NCBI GenBank assembly: GCA_025350815.1
Contig: JANXXE010000049.1
Coordinates: 1 to 60,353 of the forward strand
DNA: 60,353 bases
Reading direction: 5' to 3'
Origin: Myxococcales bacterium
Lineage (GTDB): Bacteria > Myxococcota_A > Polyangia > Fen-1088
The notes beneath the pieces were generated by a model. That model was given only the letters and a program-made list of their open reading frames with translations. It was not told the DNA's origin and ran no database searches. Below, in pieces: positions 43,652 to 52,761 of this stretch (position 1 is the stretch's first letter; each line of letters starts with the position of its first letter). Made by a program: the position numbers and the translations under genes.

Positions 43652-44982
43652 TGAGCAAGATCCTGTCGCGGCGCAGGCTATTGCGCGGGGCCGGGGCGGG
43701 GGTCGCCCTACCCTTTTTGGACGCCATGGTGCCGACAGGGGCACATGCAAGGAGCAGCCGGGGCGGCAAGCCACCCACCCGTATGGCGTTCGTTTATGTG
43801 CCGAACGGCGTGCACATGCCCGACTGGCGCCCAGCCACGGTCGGAACGCAGTTCACGCTGCCCGCGATTCTCGACCCACTCAAACCGGTCAGGAACGACG
43901 TGCTGGTCATGACGGGTTTGGCGCAGGACAACGCGCGCCCCTTGCTGGACGGTCCGGGCGACCACGCGCGGGCGCTGGCCTGTTTCCTGACCGGCGTACA
44001 CCCGTTCAAGACCGACGGTGCGAACATCAAGGTCGGGCCGTCCGTCGACCAGGTCGCCGCCGCGAAGCTCGGACACCTCACGCGCCTGCCCTCGCTGGAA
44101 CTCGGCTGCGATCGCGGGGCCCAAAGCGGCAGCTGCGATTCAGGCTATAGCTGCGCGTATTCGTCCAACCTGTCCTGGAAAACCGAGTCCCTGCCGATGG
44201 CCAAGGAGACCAACCCGGCGCTGGTCTTCGATCGTATGTTTGGCGACGGCGTCGATCCGCGGCGCGACCGACAGAAGCTGAGCATCCTGGATTTTGTGCG
44301 TGAAGATCTACAGACGCTGCAAACCAAGCTGGGGGCGTCGGACCAACGCAAGATGGACCAGTACCTGACCGGCGTACGCGAGTTGGAAGGACGCATCGCC
44401 CGCTTCGGCACGCTGCCACCGCTGCAGGCGCCTCCCTTCGCGCGGCCGGACGGGCCCCCGCAAGATCCGCAAGAACACATCCGCCTGATGTGCGATCTCA
44501 TCGTGGTGGCTTTCGAGAGCGACGTCACCCGCATCGCCACCTTGCTGGTCGCCAACGCCGGCAGCACCCGGAGCTACCCCTTCCTGGACGTGCCTGAAGG
44601 CCACCACGAACTGTCCCACCACGGCCGCAGTCCAGAGAAACAGGCCAAGCTGGCCAAGATCAACCGCTTCCACGTCACACAACTGGCGTACCTGCTGCAG
44701 AAGATGAAGGCCATCCACGAAGGGGACGGCACTTTACTCGACCACTCGATGGTGGCCTATGGCAGCGGCATCAGCGACGGCGATCGCCACAATCACGACG
44801 ATCTTCCCATCCTTGTCGCCGGCAAGGGCAGCGGCACCATCAGCCCGGGGCGACACGTGCGCCACGACAAGAAGGCGCCGCTCAACAATTTGTGGCTGTC
44901 CCTGCTGGATCGAATGGGTGCGCCGACGGATGCCCTCGGCGACGCAGATGGCCGCCTGCCGGGTCTGACCGCCGATCTGTAG
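43648..44982 (+). CDS. DUF1552-domain Tat-exported protein (copy 2)
   Basis: A 444-residue paralog of the protein at 9081. SRRRLLRGAGAG is a Tat signal. Conserved segments include FVYVPNGVHMPDW, GDHARALACFLTG, SLELGCDRGAQSGSCDSGYS, QRKMDQYLTGVRELE, ESDVTRIATLLVANAGSTR and HVRHDKKAPLNNLWLSLL. Its start (ATG 43648 or 43651) overlaps the stop of the DUF1592 gene. A short tandem duplication, CGATCTGTAG twice, covers its stop codon. The next gene on the other strand is fabF, 28 bases away. Confidence 0.9.
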   Translation: MMSKILSRRRLLRGAGAGVALPFLDAMVPTGAHARSSRGGKPPTRMAFVYVPNGVHMPDWRPATVGTQFTLPAILDPLKPVRNDVLVMTGLAQDNARPLLDGPGDHARALACFLTGVHPFKTDGANIKVGPSVDQVAAAKLGHLTRLPSLELGCDRGAQSGSCDSGYSCAYSSNLSWKTESLPMAKETNPALVFDRMFGDGVDPRRDRQKLSILDFVREDLQTLQTKLGASDQRKMDQYLTGVRELEGRIARFGTLPPLQAPPFARPDGPPQDPQEHIRLMCDLIVVAFESDVTRIATLLVANAGSTRSYPFLDVPEGHHELSHHGRSPEKQAKLAKINRFHVTQLAYLLQKMKAIHEGDGTLLDHSMVAYGSGISDGDRHNHDDLPILVAGKGSGTISPGRHVRHDKKAPLNNLWLSLLDRMGAPTDALGDADGRLPGLTADL

Positions 44983-45010
44983 CGATCTGTAGATTAGTAC
45001 GCTGGGCCGG

Positions 45011-46255
45011 CTATTCGCGCAGGCGGCTCAAGACCAGGCACGCGTTCGTGCCGCCAAAACCGAAACTGTTGGTCAAGGCGGTCCGCACCGGCACCTCGCG
45101 CGCCGTGTTGGGGACGTAGTCGAGATCGCAGTCCGGATCCGGAGTCGTGTAGTTGATGGTCGGCGGCACCACGCCGCGCGCGATGGCCAGCGCGCAGATC
45201 GCCGTTTCAACGCCGCCTGCCGCACCCAGCATGTGTCCTGTCATCGACTTGGTCGAACTGACCATGACCTTGCGCGCGTGGTCGCCAAAGACCTTCTTGA
45301 TGGCGATGCTTTCGTTCAAGTCGTTCATCTTGGTCGACGTGCCGTGGGCGTTGATGTAGTCGATATCCGACGGTGCCAGGCCCGCATCCTTGAGCGCCAG
45401 TTTCATGCAGCGCTGGGCGCCTTCGCCCTCGGGCGCGGGTGCCGTGATGTGGTGGGCATCCGCGTTCGCCGCGTAGCCCCGCATCTCCGCGTAGATCTTC
45501 GCCCCGCGGGCCTTCGCGTGCTCCAGTTCTTCCAACACGACGACGCCCGAGCCCTCGGCGATGACGAACCCGTCTCGATCTTTGTCAAACGGCCGCGAGG
45601 CTTGCGTCGGCGCCACGTTGTGGGTCGACAGGGCGCGCATCGAATTGAATCCCCCGACGCCCAAGGGGGTGACGGTCGCCTCGGCGCCGCCGCAGATCAT
45701 CGCGTCGGCGTCACCACGTTCGATGACCCGGAAGGCGTCGCCGATGGCGTGCGCGCTGGTGGAACAGGCCGAGACCTGGCTGATGTTGGGGCCCTTGGCG
45801 CCGTACTTGATCGACACGTGGCCGGGCGCCAGGTTGACGATGATTTGCGGCACAAAGAACGGCGAGATGCCGTGACGCGGCCCCTTCGCGGCCAGGGTCG
45901 CGCACGTTGCCTCCAGCGTCGTGAGGCCGCCCAGGCCCGCACCGATGTAGCAACCCACGCGCTCGGCGAAAGCGCCCTCGATCTTCAGGCCGGAGTCCCC
46001 GACGGCAAAGGCGGCCGCCGCCAGTGCGAACTGGATGAAGATGTCGACCGTCTTGGCCTCGCGCGAGGTCATCCAGCGCGTGGGGTCGAAGTTCTTCACT
46101 TCGCCGGCAAAGTGAGTCGCAAAATTCGTGTGGTCAAAGCGCGTGATGGTCGCAATTCCTGAGCGACCTTCGAGCAAACCTTTCCACGTGTCCTCGGTCC
46201 CGATGGCCAGAGGCGTAACCAGCCCTAGGCCCGTCAGGACCACCCGTCGTGACAT
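45011..46255 (-). CDS. fabF: Beta-ketoacyl-ACP synthase II
   Basis: A 414-residue condensing enzyme that extends acyl-ACP with malonyl-ACP in fatty-acid synthesis. Catalytic Cys164 in [12 protein letters not shown], His in NAHGTST and His in [12 protein letters not shown] are all present; [11 protein letters not shown] closes the protein. ATG 46255 has a strong AGGAGG site, so the extension to 46309 is not used. Last gene of the fab operon, 83 bases after acpP. Confidence 0.95.
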   Translation of the reverse strand: MSRRVVLTGLGLVTPLAIGTEDTWKGLLEGRSGIATITRFDHTNFATHFAGEVKNFDPTRWMTSREAKTVDIFIQFALAAAAFAVGDSGLKIEGAFAERVGCYIGAGLGGLTTLEATCATLAAKGPRHGISPFFVPQIIVNLAPGHVSIKYGAKGPNISQVSACSTSAHAIGDAFRVIERGDADAMICGGAEATVTPLGVGGFNSMRALSTHNVAPTQASRPFDKDRDGFVIAEGSGVVVLEELEHAKARGAKIYAEMRGYAANADAHHITAPAPEGEGAQRCMKLALKDAGLAPSDIDYINAHGTSTKMNDLNESIAIKKVFGDHARKVMVSSTKSMTGHMLGAAGGVETAICALAIARGVVPPTINYTTPDPDCDLDYVPNTAREVPVRTALTNSFGFGGTNACLVLSRLRE

Positions 46256-46338
46256 GCGTCCGTGCCTCCTTGTGGCATCTTCGAAAACTTCCGAACACGC
46301 CGACGCCACTGGCGGCGACGGCGCGCGTTCTGTCCCTG

Positions 46339-46578
46339 TTACTTCGAGCGCGCCTTGATGTAGTTGATGGCGTCGCCCACCGTCTTGATTTTCTCGGTGT
46401 CCTCGTCGGGGATCTCGATCTTGAACGCCTCTTCGAGCGCCAGCACCAATTCGACGATGGCCAGCGAGTCGGCCTTCAGGTCCTCGGTAAACGAAGCGGC
46501 GGGCACCGCCTTGTCCGCCGGGATCTCCAGCTGCTCGACTATCAACTTGGTGACGCGTTCTTCTATGTTGTCTGCCAT
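46339..46578 (-). CDS. acpP: Acyl carrier protein
   Basis: A 79-residue acidic carrier. Ser38 in [11 protein letters not shown] is the phosphopantetheine site; the helix that follows ([15 protein letters not shown]) and the C-terminal [13 protein letters not shown] are typical. It carries growing acyl chains for the neighbouring FabD, FabF, FabG and FabH enzymes. It has its own AAAGGA ribosome site and is preceded by a small stem-loop (46616-46636), which may help make it more abundant than the enzymes. Confidence 0.97.
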   Translation of the reverse strand: MADNIEERVTKLIVEQLEIPADKAVPAASFTEDLKADSLAIVELVLALEEAFKIEIPDEDTEKIKTVGDAINYIKARSK

Positions 46579-46615
46579 TTGCTTGGATCCTTTGTTAGCA
46601 CTGCGTTGTCCGAGC

Positions 46616-46636
46616 CGCCCCGGTCCGCGCGGGGCG
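46616..46636 (-). other. Stem-loop between fabG and acpP
   Basis: CGCCCCG at 46616-46622 pairs with CGGGGCG at 46630-46636, with a 7-base loop. It lies 7 bases after the fabG stop and has no T-run, so it looks like an RNA-processing or 3'-protecting hairpin more than a full terminator. Confidence 0.5.
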
Positions 46637-46642
46637 ACTAAG

Positions 46643-47398
46643 CTACATTAAAAGGCCGCCGTTTACCCGTAAGACCTGCCCCGTCACGTATGCGGCAGCG
46701 GGGCCCGCCAGATACGCCACCGCCGCCGCCACATCCTCGGGACGGCCCACGCGCCCAAGGGGAATCGACTTGATCAAATCGCCTCGTCGTTCCTCCGGCA
46801 ACTCGGCCGCCGTCATGTCGGTGTCGATATAACCCGGGGACACGGCGTTGACGGTGATCCCGCGCGAAGCATACTCGCGGGCCCAGGTCTTCGTCAGGCC
46901 AATGACCCCCGCCTTCGCGGCCACGTAGGGTCCCTGCCCCGCCGAACCAGCCTCGGCCGTGATGGACGTCAGGTTGATGATCCGCCCGGCTTCCTTCGCC
47001 TTCATCAGCGAACGCAGGGCCGCGCGCGTGCAGTTGAATGTGCCAGTCAGGTTCACGTCGATCGCGCGTCGCCAGTCCGCGTCCTTCGCGCCCAGGGTCA
47101 GCGCATTGACCGCGATGCCTGCGTTGTTGACGAGAATGTGCAAGCCGCCTTCGGCCGCGGCCACTTCTTTGACGGCGGCGTCCACCGCCGCGCCATCGGC
47201 AATGTCGAAGCGTTTGGCTACGGCCTTGCCCCCGGCCGCCACGACGGCTGCCACGACCTCGGCGGCGGCGGCCTCGTTCGACACATAGTTGACGACCACC
47301 TTGGCGCCTTGTGCACCGAGTGCCAGCGCGACCGCACGGCCGATGCCACGCGAGGCCCCTGTGACCAAAGCGATTCGCCCTTCCAGATTACGCGGCAT
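46643..47398 (-). CDS. fabG: 3-oxoacyl-ACP reductase
   Basis: A 251-residue SDR reducing 3-oxoacyl-ACP with [13 protein letters not shown] binds cofactor; NNAG, Ser145 and Tyr158-x-x-x-Lys162 are the catalytic set; it ends in [14 protein letters not shown] as FabG proteins do. An AAGGAG site precedes the ATG. It overlaps fabD by 11 bases, so translation is coupled. Confidence 0.93.
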   Translation of the reverse strand: MPRNLEGRIALVTGASRGIGRAVALALGAQGAKVVVNYVSNEAAAAEVVAAVVAAGGKAVAKRFDIADGAAVDAAVKEVAAAEGGLHILVNNAGIAVNALTLGAKDADWRRAIDVNLTGTFNCTRAALRSLMKAKEAGRIINLTSITAEAGSAGQGPYVAAKAGVIGLTKTWAREYASRGITVNAVSPGYIDTDMTAAELPEERRGDLIKSIPLGRVGRPEDVAAAVAYLAGPAAAYVTGQVLRVNGGLLM

Positions 47399-48320
47399 CT
47401 TTGAGGCTCCTTATCGAGTCGGGATCACCCGCCGGGCGTACCGAAATCGTCTGGACGATGCGCTTGACCAGACCGCCGAGCACGTTGCCCACGCCCACCT
47501 CGACAGCGCTGGTGACTCCCATGGCGGCCAGCGCCTGGACGGATTCCTCCCAGCGCACGGGCGCCGTCACCTGCGCGGTCAGTAGATCCCGCACGCGTCC
47601 GGCGTCTCGGTTCGGCTTCGCCTCGACGTTCGTCACGACCGGCACCGTGGGCGACGCAATTTCCAGACGACCAAGCTCGACCGCGAGGCGATCGGCGGCC
47701 GGCTGCATCAACGCGCAATGAAACGGGGCGCTCACAGTCAGGGGCATCGCCCGCTTGGCGCCGCGCTGCTTGCACAACTCCGACGCACGATCGACGGCGG
47801 CTTTGTGACCGGCGATGACCACCTGCCCGCCACCGTTCAGATTCGCCGGTGAAACGACGGCCCCTGATTCCTCGCGCGTCTGGGCGCATGCGGCCTCGAC
47901 GTCGGCCTGGCCCAGACCCAGGATCGCCGCCATGCCGCCCACGCCGGCTGGAACGGCCTCCTGCATGAACTTGCCGCGCAGGTGCACCACACGCGCGGCA
48001 TCGGCCAGGCGAAGGCTTCCCGCCGCCACCAGCGCCGAATATTCGCCAAGCGAATGACCCGCGACGACGTCCGGGCGCAGGTTGGTCTCTTTCGACAACA
48101 CGCGCAGCGCCGCCACGCTGGTCACCAAGATCGCGGGTTGCGCATTCGCGGTCAGCGTCAACTCGGCCTGGGGTCCCTCGAAACACACCCGCGACAGCGC
48201 ATAGCCCAGCGTCGCATCCGCCTCGTCGAAAACGGCGCGCGCCTCGGGATACTCGTCGTAAAGAGTCCGGCCCATGCCGACCTTCTGCGAGCCTTGTCCG
48301 GGAAAAAGAAAGGCGATCAC
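47388..48320 (-). CDS. fabD: Malonyl-CoA:ACP transacylase
   Basis: A 310-residue transacylase loading malonyl groups onto ACP. Nucleophile Ser90 in GHSLGEY, the N-terminal FPGQGSQ, and the catalytic His in SAPFHCALM are present. Starts 7 bases after fabH and overlaps fabG. Confidence 0.95.
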   Translation of the reverse strand: MIAFLFPGQGSQKVGMGRTLYDEYPEARAVFDEADATLGYALSRVCFEGPQAELTLTANAQPAILVTSVAALRVLSKETNLRPDVVAGHSLGEYSALVAAGSLRLADAARVVHLRGKFMQEAVPAGVGGMAAILGLGQADVEAACAQTREESGAVVSPANLNGGGQVVIAGHKAAVDRASELCKQRGAKRAMPLTVSAPFHCALMQPAADRLAVELGRLEIASPTVPVVTNVEAKPNRDAGRVRDLLTAQVTAPVRWEESVQALAAMGVTSAVEVGVGNVLGGLVKRIVQTISVRPAGDPDSIRSLKDAA

Positions 48321-48327
48321 AGCGCGC

Positions 48328-49311
48328 TCACCACCGGATCAGCGCCGATCCCCAGGCGAAGCCCCCGCCCAGCGCCGAGAAGACCAGCAAGTCGCCGGCC
48401 TTGATCTTACCGTTCTCAACCGCCTCGTCGAGCGCGATCGGCACCGACGCTGACGACGTGTTCCCGTACTTTTCGATGTTCAGATAGAACCGGTCAAGCG
48501 GAATGCCCACCCGTTCCGAGACGCCTTCGATTATCCGGATGTTGGCCTGGTGGGCGATGACCCAGGCCACCTGATCGGGGCTGACGCCGTTGGCTTCCAG
48601 CGCCGCCTTGGACGCCGCCGCCATGTTCCGCACGGCGTGCTTGTAGACCTCGCGGCCGTTCATCTTGACCAGATGCTGCCGCGCCTCGATGGCCTCGGCG
48701 GAAATCGGTGCCCGCGTTCCTCCGACGGGGATGTTCAGCAGATCCGCATAGGTCCCGTCAGAATAGATGTGCGTGGACAGAATGCCGCGCGTCTCGTCTT
48801 TTTCCGGCGCCAGCAGCACCGCCCCCGCGCCGTCGCCAAACAGCACGCAGGTGTTGCGGTCTTTCCAGTCGACGATGCGGGACAAGATCTCGACCCCAAT
48901 GACAAGAATCCGCTGGAATTGCCCGCGGGCGATGAAGCCGTCGGCAATGGCCAGGCCATAGATAAATCCCGCGCACGCAGCAGAGATGTCGAAGGCGGCG
49001 CCGCCCGCCTTGGCGCCCAGCTTCTTCTGGACATACACCGCCGTGGCCGGGAATGGCACGTCCGGCGTCACCGTCGCAAGGACGATGCAGTCGACCGTGG
49101 CCGGATCCACACCGGCATTGCGACAGGCGGCAAGACCGGCCTCGGTCGCCAGATCGCTGGTCGCCAGCGACTTGTCGAGAACGCGCCGTTCTTTGATGCC
49201 GGTGCGTTCCACAATCCACGCGTCCGACGTGTCCACCATCTTCTCGAGGTCGGCGTTGGTCAGCTTGTGGGGCGGGATGCCGCGGCCGGTTCCGATGATG
49301 CGGCTTCTCAT
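48328..49311 (-). CDS. fabH: Beta-ketoacyl-ACP synthase III
   Basis: A 327-residue initiation condensing enzyme, joining acetyl-CoA (or a branched primer) and malonyl-ACP. Cys113 in SAACAGFIYGL, His in VIAHQANIRI and Asn in EKYGNTSSAS form the triad. The ATG at 49311 overlaps the plsX stop (ATGA); the upstream extension lies inside plsX and is ignored. Confidence 0.95.
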   Translation of the reverse strand: MRSRIIGTGRGIPPHKLTNADLEKMVDTSDAWIVERTGIKERRVLDKSLATSDLATEAGLAACRNAGVDPATVDCIVLATVTPDVPFPATAVYVQKKLGAKAGGAAFDISAACAGFIYGLAIADGFIARGQFQRILVIGVEILSRIVDWKDRNTCVLFGDGAGAVLLAPEKDETRGILSTHIYSDGTYADLLNIPVGGTRAPISAEAIEARQHLVKMNGREVYKHAVRNMAAASKAALEANGVSPDQVAWVIAHQANIRIIEGVSERVGIPLDRFYLNIEKYGNTSSASVPIALDEAVENGKIKAGDLLVFSALGGGFAWGSALIRW

Positions 49312-50414
49312 GACGGCAAGATTCCGGTCGACGTTTTGGGCGACGGCGAGGCGGATTCGTCGTGCCACACAAAGGCGTGACTCGCGATGGCCTGGGTCAG
49401 TTCGTCGAAGAATTTCATCTCGGCAAAGTCGCGCGCGACCAACAACGCGTTCTTGATGGCACGGGAATCCGAGCCACCGTGGCAGATCATGGCCACGCCC
49501 TCGACGCCGACCAGGGGCGCCCCGCCCGTCTCGGCATGGTCGGTGCGACGCTTGAATCGGCGCAGCGCCGGTTGCATCAGCCAGGCGCCCAGCTTCACCC
49601 ACGGCTCGCCCCGCATGACCTCGGCGCGCATCATGTCGAACACCGCCTCGACCAATCCCTCAAGGCTCTTGAGCATGACGTTGCCGGTGAAGCCGTCGGT
49701 GACAATGACGTCCACCTCGCCCTTGAAGATGTCGCGACCCTCGACGTAGCCGACATAATCGAATTCGGCGCCTGGTCCCCCCGCGGGGGCCGCCTGCCGC
49801 GCACGACACAGCAACTGGTGCGTCTCGCGCGTCAGCACCGTGCCCTTGTGTTCTTCCGAACCGTTCGACAGCAGGCCGACCCGGGGCCGCGCCTTCTTGT
49901 GCCGCAGGCGCGCGTAGACCGAGCCCAGGACGCCGAACTGTGCCAGTACCGTGGGCCGCGGGTCGACGTTGGCGCCCATGTCCAGCAAGGCACATTGCCC
50001 GGTCTTGGTCGGGAACGTGGTCACGATGGCGGGACGCTCGACGCCGGGCAAGCGCCCCAGCACGAACAGCCCACACGCCAACATGGCGCCCGAATTACCC
50101 GCCGATACGACCGCGTCCACCTCGCCGGTCTTGGCCAACTCGAAACACACGCGCATCGATGACTTCTTCTTGTGCTTGACCGCGGCCGCCGGTGAATCGG
50201 TCGTGGTGATGATTTCGGGCGCGTGCTGCACCGAAAGCCGGCCGTCCCGCCGCGCGGGCCCGGCCTCGGCCAGGATGGCCCGCACGCGCGCCTCATCACC
50301 CACGAGCACGACTTCCATGTCGGCTTCGTCCACGGCACAAAGAGCGCCCAAAATCTCGACGCGCGGGGCAGCGTCCGCACCCATCGCGTCGAGGGCGATC
50401 CTCAGGCGCTTCAG
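49308..50414 (-). CDS. plsX: Phosphate acyltransferase PlsX, apparent CTG start
   Basis: A 368-residue enzyme making acyl-phosphate from acyl-ACP for phospholipid synthesis. The N-terminal IALDAMGADAAP, SAGNSGAMLACG and DGFTGNVMLKSLEG are family signatures. No ATG, GTG or TTG fits before the essential IALDAMG motif, except a GTG at 50477 that would add 21 non-family residues inside rpmF. A CTG at 50414 overlaps the rpmF stop (CTGA) and has GGAAGAGGAGA upstream, so I choose it. It overlaps fabH by four bases. Confidence 0.9.
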   Translation of the reverse strand: MKRLRIALDAMGADAAPRVEILGALCAVDEADMEVVLVGDEARVRAILAEAGPARRDGRLSVQHAPEIITTTDSPAAAVKHKKKSSMRVCFELAKTGEVDAVVSAGNSGAMLACGLFVLGRLPGVERPAIVTTFPTKTGQCALLDMGANVDPRPTVLAQFGVLGSVYARLRHKKARPRVGLLSNGSEEHKGTVLTRETHQLLCRARQAAPAGGPGAEFDYVGYVEGRDIFKGEVDVIVTDGFTGNVMLKSLEGLVEAVFDMMRAEVMRGEPWVKLGAWLMQPALRRFKRRTDHAETGGAPLVGVEGVAMICHGGSDSRAIKNALLVARDFAEMKFFDELTQAIASHAFVWHDESASPSPKTSTGILPS

Positions 50415-50605
50415 GCGGTCTCCTCTTCCTTCGGCTGGATGACCAGGCGGTCTTTGTAGTAGCCGCAGCCGGCGCACACCCGGTGCGACAGATGGGGCTC
50501 ACCGCAGCGCGGGCAAGGGGTGAAGTGCGGCACGGGCTGCTTCATCACCTGGGCGCGGCGAATGGCGGAACGGGACTTCGATTGCTTTCTCTTGGGAACG
50601 GCCAT
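50411..50605 (-). CDS. rpmF: 50S ribosomal protein L32
   Basis: A 64-residue ribosomal protein. The basic N-terminus MAVPKRKQSKSRSAIRRAQ is the L32 hallmark; the C-terminal half has a zinc ribbon with CPRCGEPHLSHRVCAGCGYY. A GAGGAAA site precedes the ATG. The gene sits between yceD and plsX, its usual place in many bacteria. Confidence 0.97.
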   Translation of the reverse strand: MAVPKRKQSKSRSAIRRAQVMKQPVPHFTPCPRCGEPHLSHRVCAGCGYYKDRLVIQPKEEETA

Positions 50606-50623
50606 GGTTTCCTCGATTCTCGG

Positions 50624-51154
50624 TTAGTTCTTCACACTCAGCTTCGATATCGCACTGAACTTCGATTGGGCCTGCCGCTGCCGCTCCTGACAGTCGCAGG
50701 GGACCAGATTCCGGTTGCCGCCGCACGACGGACAAATACCGGCGCAGTCTTCCTTGCACAAGGGGCCGATCGGCATCGCCAGCAGCAACTCGTCCCCAAT
50801 GGCCGGGCCCAAATCGATGACGCCGCCGGAAAAACCCAGCACCGCCGGATCGTCGACATCCTCCGATTCTTCGTCCTCGGCCGGCTCTTCCTCGACGAAA
50901 GAAATCATCATTGGCAACCCCAGCGGAATCGTCGCCGGTTCCAGACAGCGCGCGCACGTGCCAACAAGCGCTCCGTTCAGTTGGCCCCGCAGAAGGTAAC
51001 TGTCGCCGCTTTTTTCCAGTCGTCCCCGCAGGCTGATACCACCCGGCGCGGGCTTGGCATCGAGGTCGGGACACTCGGCGGCCAGCCACTTGGAGCTGAC
51101 GGGCTCCTGGATGTCCAGGCCCTGCTCGTCTATGTCCCTGATCTTATAGCGCAT
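50624..51154 (-). CDS. yceD: DUF177 / YceD-family protein
   Basis: A 176-residue member of the DUF177 family, genetically linked to rpmF and plsX and implicated in 23S rRNA or ribosome assembly. CARCLEP and the C-terminal cluster CKEDCAGICPSCGGNRNLVPCDC are seen. ATG 51154 is preferred because a sigma70 -10 element ends at 51197, putting the alternative GTG 51193 upstream of the likely transcript start. First gene of the yceD-rpmF-plsX-fab operon. Confidence 0.85.
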   Translation of the reverse strand: MRYKIRDIDEQGLDIQEPVSSKWLAAECPDLDAKPAPGGISLRGRLEKSGDSYLLRGQLNGALVGTCARCLEPATIPLGLPMMISFVEEEPAEDEESEDVDDPAVLGFSGGVIDLGPAIGDELLLAMPIGPLCKEDCAGICPSCGGNRNLVPCDCQERQRQAQSKFSAISKLSVKN

Positions 51155-51196
51155 TTTACAGAACTGCCCGACGCGGGCGCGCGCGGGAAGCACGTA

Positions 51197-51224
51197 ACTA
51201 TAGGAAACCCCGGCCTGTCGTCAA
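51197..51224 (-). promoter_or_regulatory. Sigma70-like promoter of the yceD-rpmF-plsX-fab operon
   Basis: On the minus strand TTGACG (51224-51219) and TATAGT (51202-51197) are separated by 16 bases. Each element is 5 of 6 to consensus. Transcription should begin near 51190, giving a leader of about 35 bases before yceD. Confidence 0.7.
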
Positions 51225-51240
51225 GCCGACCGCTTGCCGA

Positions 51241-52761
51241 CTACTTGCCGGCTGCGCCAGCCGCGCCGCTGCCGCCGAACAGCAGGAACGACTTCAGATC
51301 CTCGTCGTTGAACACAAGCTGGGCGCCAAAGAACCAGTCGAAGAACTGGCCGCCCAGGCCCTTGGCCCGCGTGAAGTTGAGAACGTCGTCCACGCCGGCT
51401 ATCAGCTGGACGTTTTGCTTGTAAACCGACACGGCCGCGCGGCCTTGGAGGCGCGGGTATTGGTTCGACCGGGTGTCGAAGACGTCCGCGGACAACGTCA
51501 GGCGATCGCCCATCGTGTGCAGGTCCACGCCCATGCCGCCGGTCGATTCCTTGATGCCGAACCGGCCACACAAGGGGCCGATGCACTTGCCGAACTGGAA
51601 CGAGATGCGCAGCTTCTCCGACGTCTTGATCTGCGTCTCCGACACAAAGCCCTTGTCCGAGCTGTGCGTGACCGTCGTCGTGGCCTCGCGGTAGCCACGC
51701 GGATCGTCGACGATCTCGAAAAGGTAGAACTTGTCCGGGCGAGGCATCAGCGTCACCAGGAAGTAGCTCTTGAAAGTGTTGGCCAGGTAGTTGTACTCGG
51801 TGCGCAGACCAACAATCGTCTGCAACTTCGAGATGCCACGCACCAGGGTGCTGGCGTCGTCGGTGATGTCCTCGAGGTTGCGGGCGACGGTGTCGTTCGA
51901 GACCAGGCGGCCGACCGTGCCCTCCCCGTCGGCGATCTTGCCGGTGATTCGTTCCATGTTCTTGAGCGACCGGTCCAGGCTGTCCACGCTGCGCTGAAGC
52001 TTCTGGGCGGAGGTCCGAATCTCGTTGCCCGTGGCGCTGACCTGGCCCTCGCTGGTCCCGACCAGGCCCTTCAAACCCTCGGTGATCTCGCGAACATTGC
52101 GCAGCGAGATCTTGATGTCCTCGGTCTCGGCGCGCGTGATCCCCTGAATGTTGGCGGCGATGTCGTCGACCCGCAGCAGCAGGCGTTCAAGCACCACCGA
52201 GTTTTTCTCGATGAGCTTGTTGGTGTTGTCAGCGATGTCCTTGATGCTGCCCGAGGTCATGCTGCGGACGTCGCGCAGGATGTCCTTCAGGATCGGCAGC
52301 GTCGCCCCCACCTCGTCCATGATGTCACCGATGGCGGTGGGCTCGCTGACGTGGGTGATCTCGTCACCCTCCTTCAGTTGCTTCATCGCCACCCGCTGCC
52401 CGTCCCGCACCGCGAACGGGGTGCCCGGATCGATTTCCAGGTAGAATTCGCCCAGCAACGACGCCGATTTCTTCGAGACCAGAGCGTTTTCGTACAGTTT
52501 GAACCAGGGTTCCACGCGAACGGTGACCTTGGCCTTGGCGTTTTCGTCGAGCGCGCGCGCTTCAATCTGTCCGACGGGCAGGCCCGCTGTTTGGACGCGG
52601 GACTTCGTCGCCAGGCCCTGGGCGTCGCGAAAGCGCGCGAACACCGTGTAGCCCTCACCCTGGGCCACGCCTTCACGGGTGTACTTGAAGAGGGCGAACG
52701 ACGCCACCAGCACGACAATCACCAAAATGCCGACCGTCACGGCCGCCCAACTGCGTCTCAC
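51241..52761 (-). CDS. mlaD: MlaD/MCE-domain lipid-transport protein
   Basis: A 506-residue substrate-binding component of an MCE lipid transporter. A signal anchor (residues 5-27) is followed by the MCE domain (about 37-115: YTVFARFRDAQGLATKS, VQTAGLPVGQIE, LLGEFYLEI), a long helical, coiled-coil-like middle (about 140-320) and a beta-rich C-terminal domain (about 330-495) that looks like a small outer-membrane beta segment. Mycobacterial and myxobacterial MCE proteins have similar tails. It moves phospholipids between membranes with MlaE and MlaF, whose genes precede it with overlapping ATGA. Confidence 0.88.
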   Translation of the reverse strand: MRRSWAAVTVGILVIVVLVASFALFKYTREGVAQGEGYTVFARFRDAQGLATKSRVQTAGLPVGQIEARALDENAKAKVTVRVEPWFKLYENALVSKKSASLLGEFYLEIDPGTPFAVRDGQRVAMKQLKEGDEITHVSEPTAIGDIMDEVGATLPILKDILRDVRSMTSGSIKDIADNTNKLIEKNSVVLERLLLRVDDIAANIQGITRAETEDIKISLRNVREITEGLKGLVGTSEGQVSATGNEIRTSAQKLQRSVDSLDRSLKNMERITGKIADGEGTVGRLVSNDTVARNLEDITDDASTLVRGISKLQTIVGLRTEYNYLANTFKSYFLVTLMPRPDKFYLFEIVDDPRGYREATTTVTHSSDKGFVSETQIKTSEKLRISFQFGKCIGPLCGRFGIKESTGGMGVDLHTMGDRLTLSADVFDTRSNQYPRLQGRAAVSVYKQNVQLIAGVDDVLNFTRAKGLGGQFFDWFFGAQLVFNDEDLKSFLLFGGSGAAGAAGK

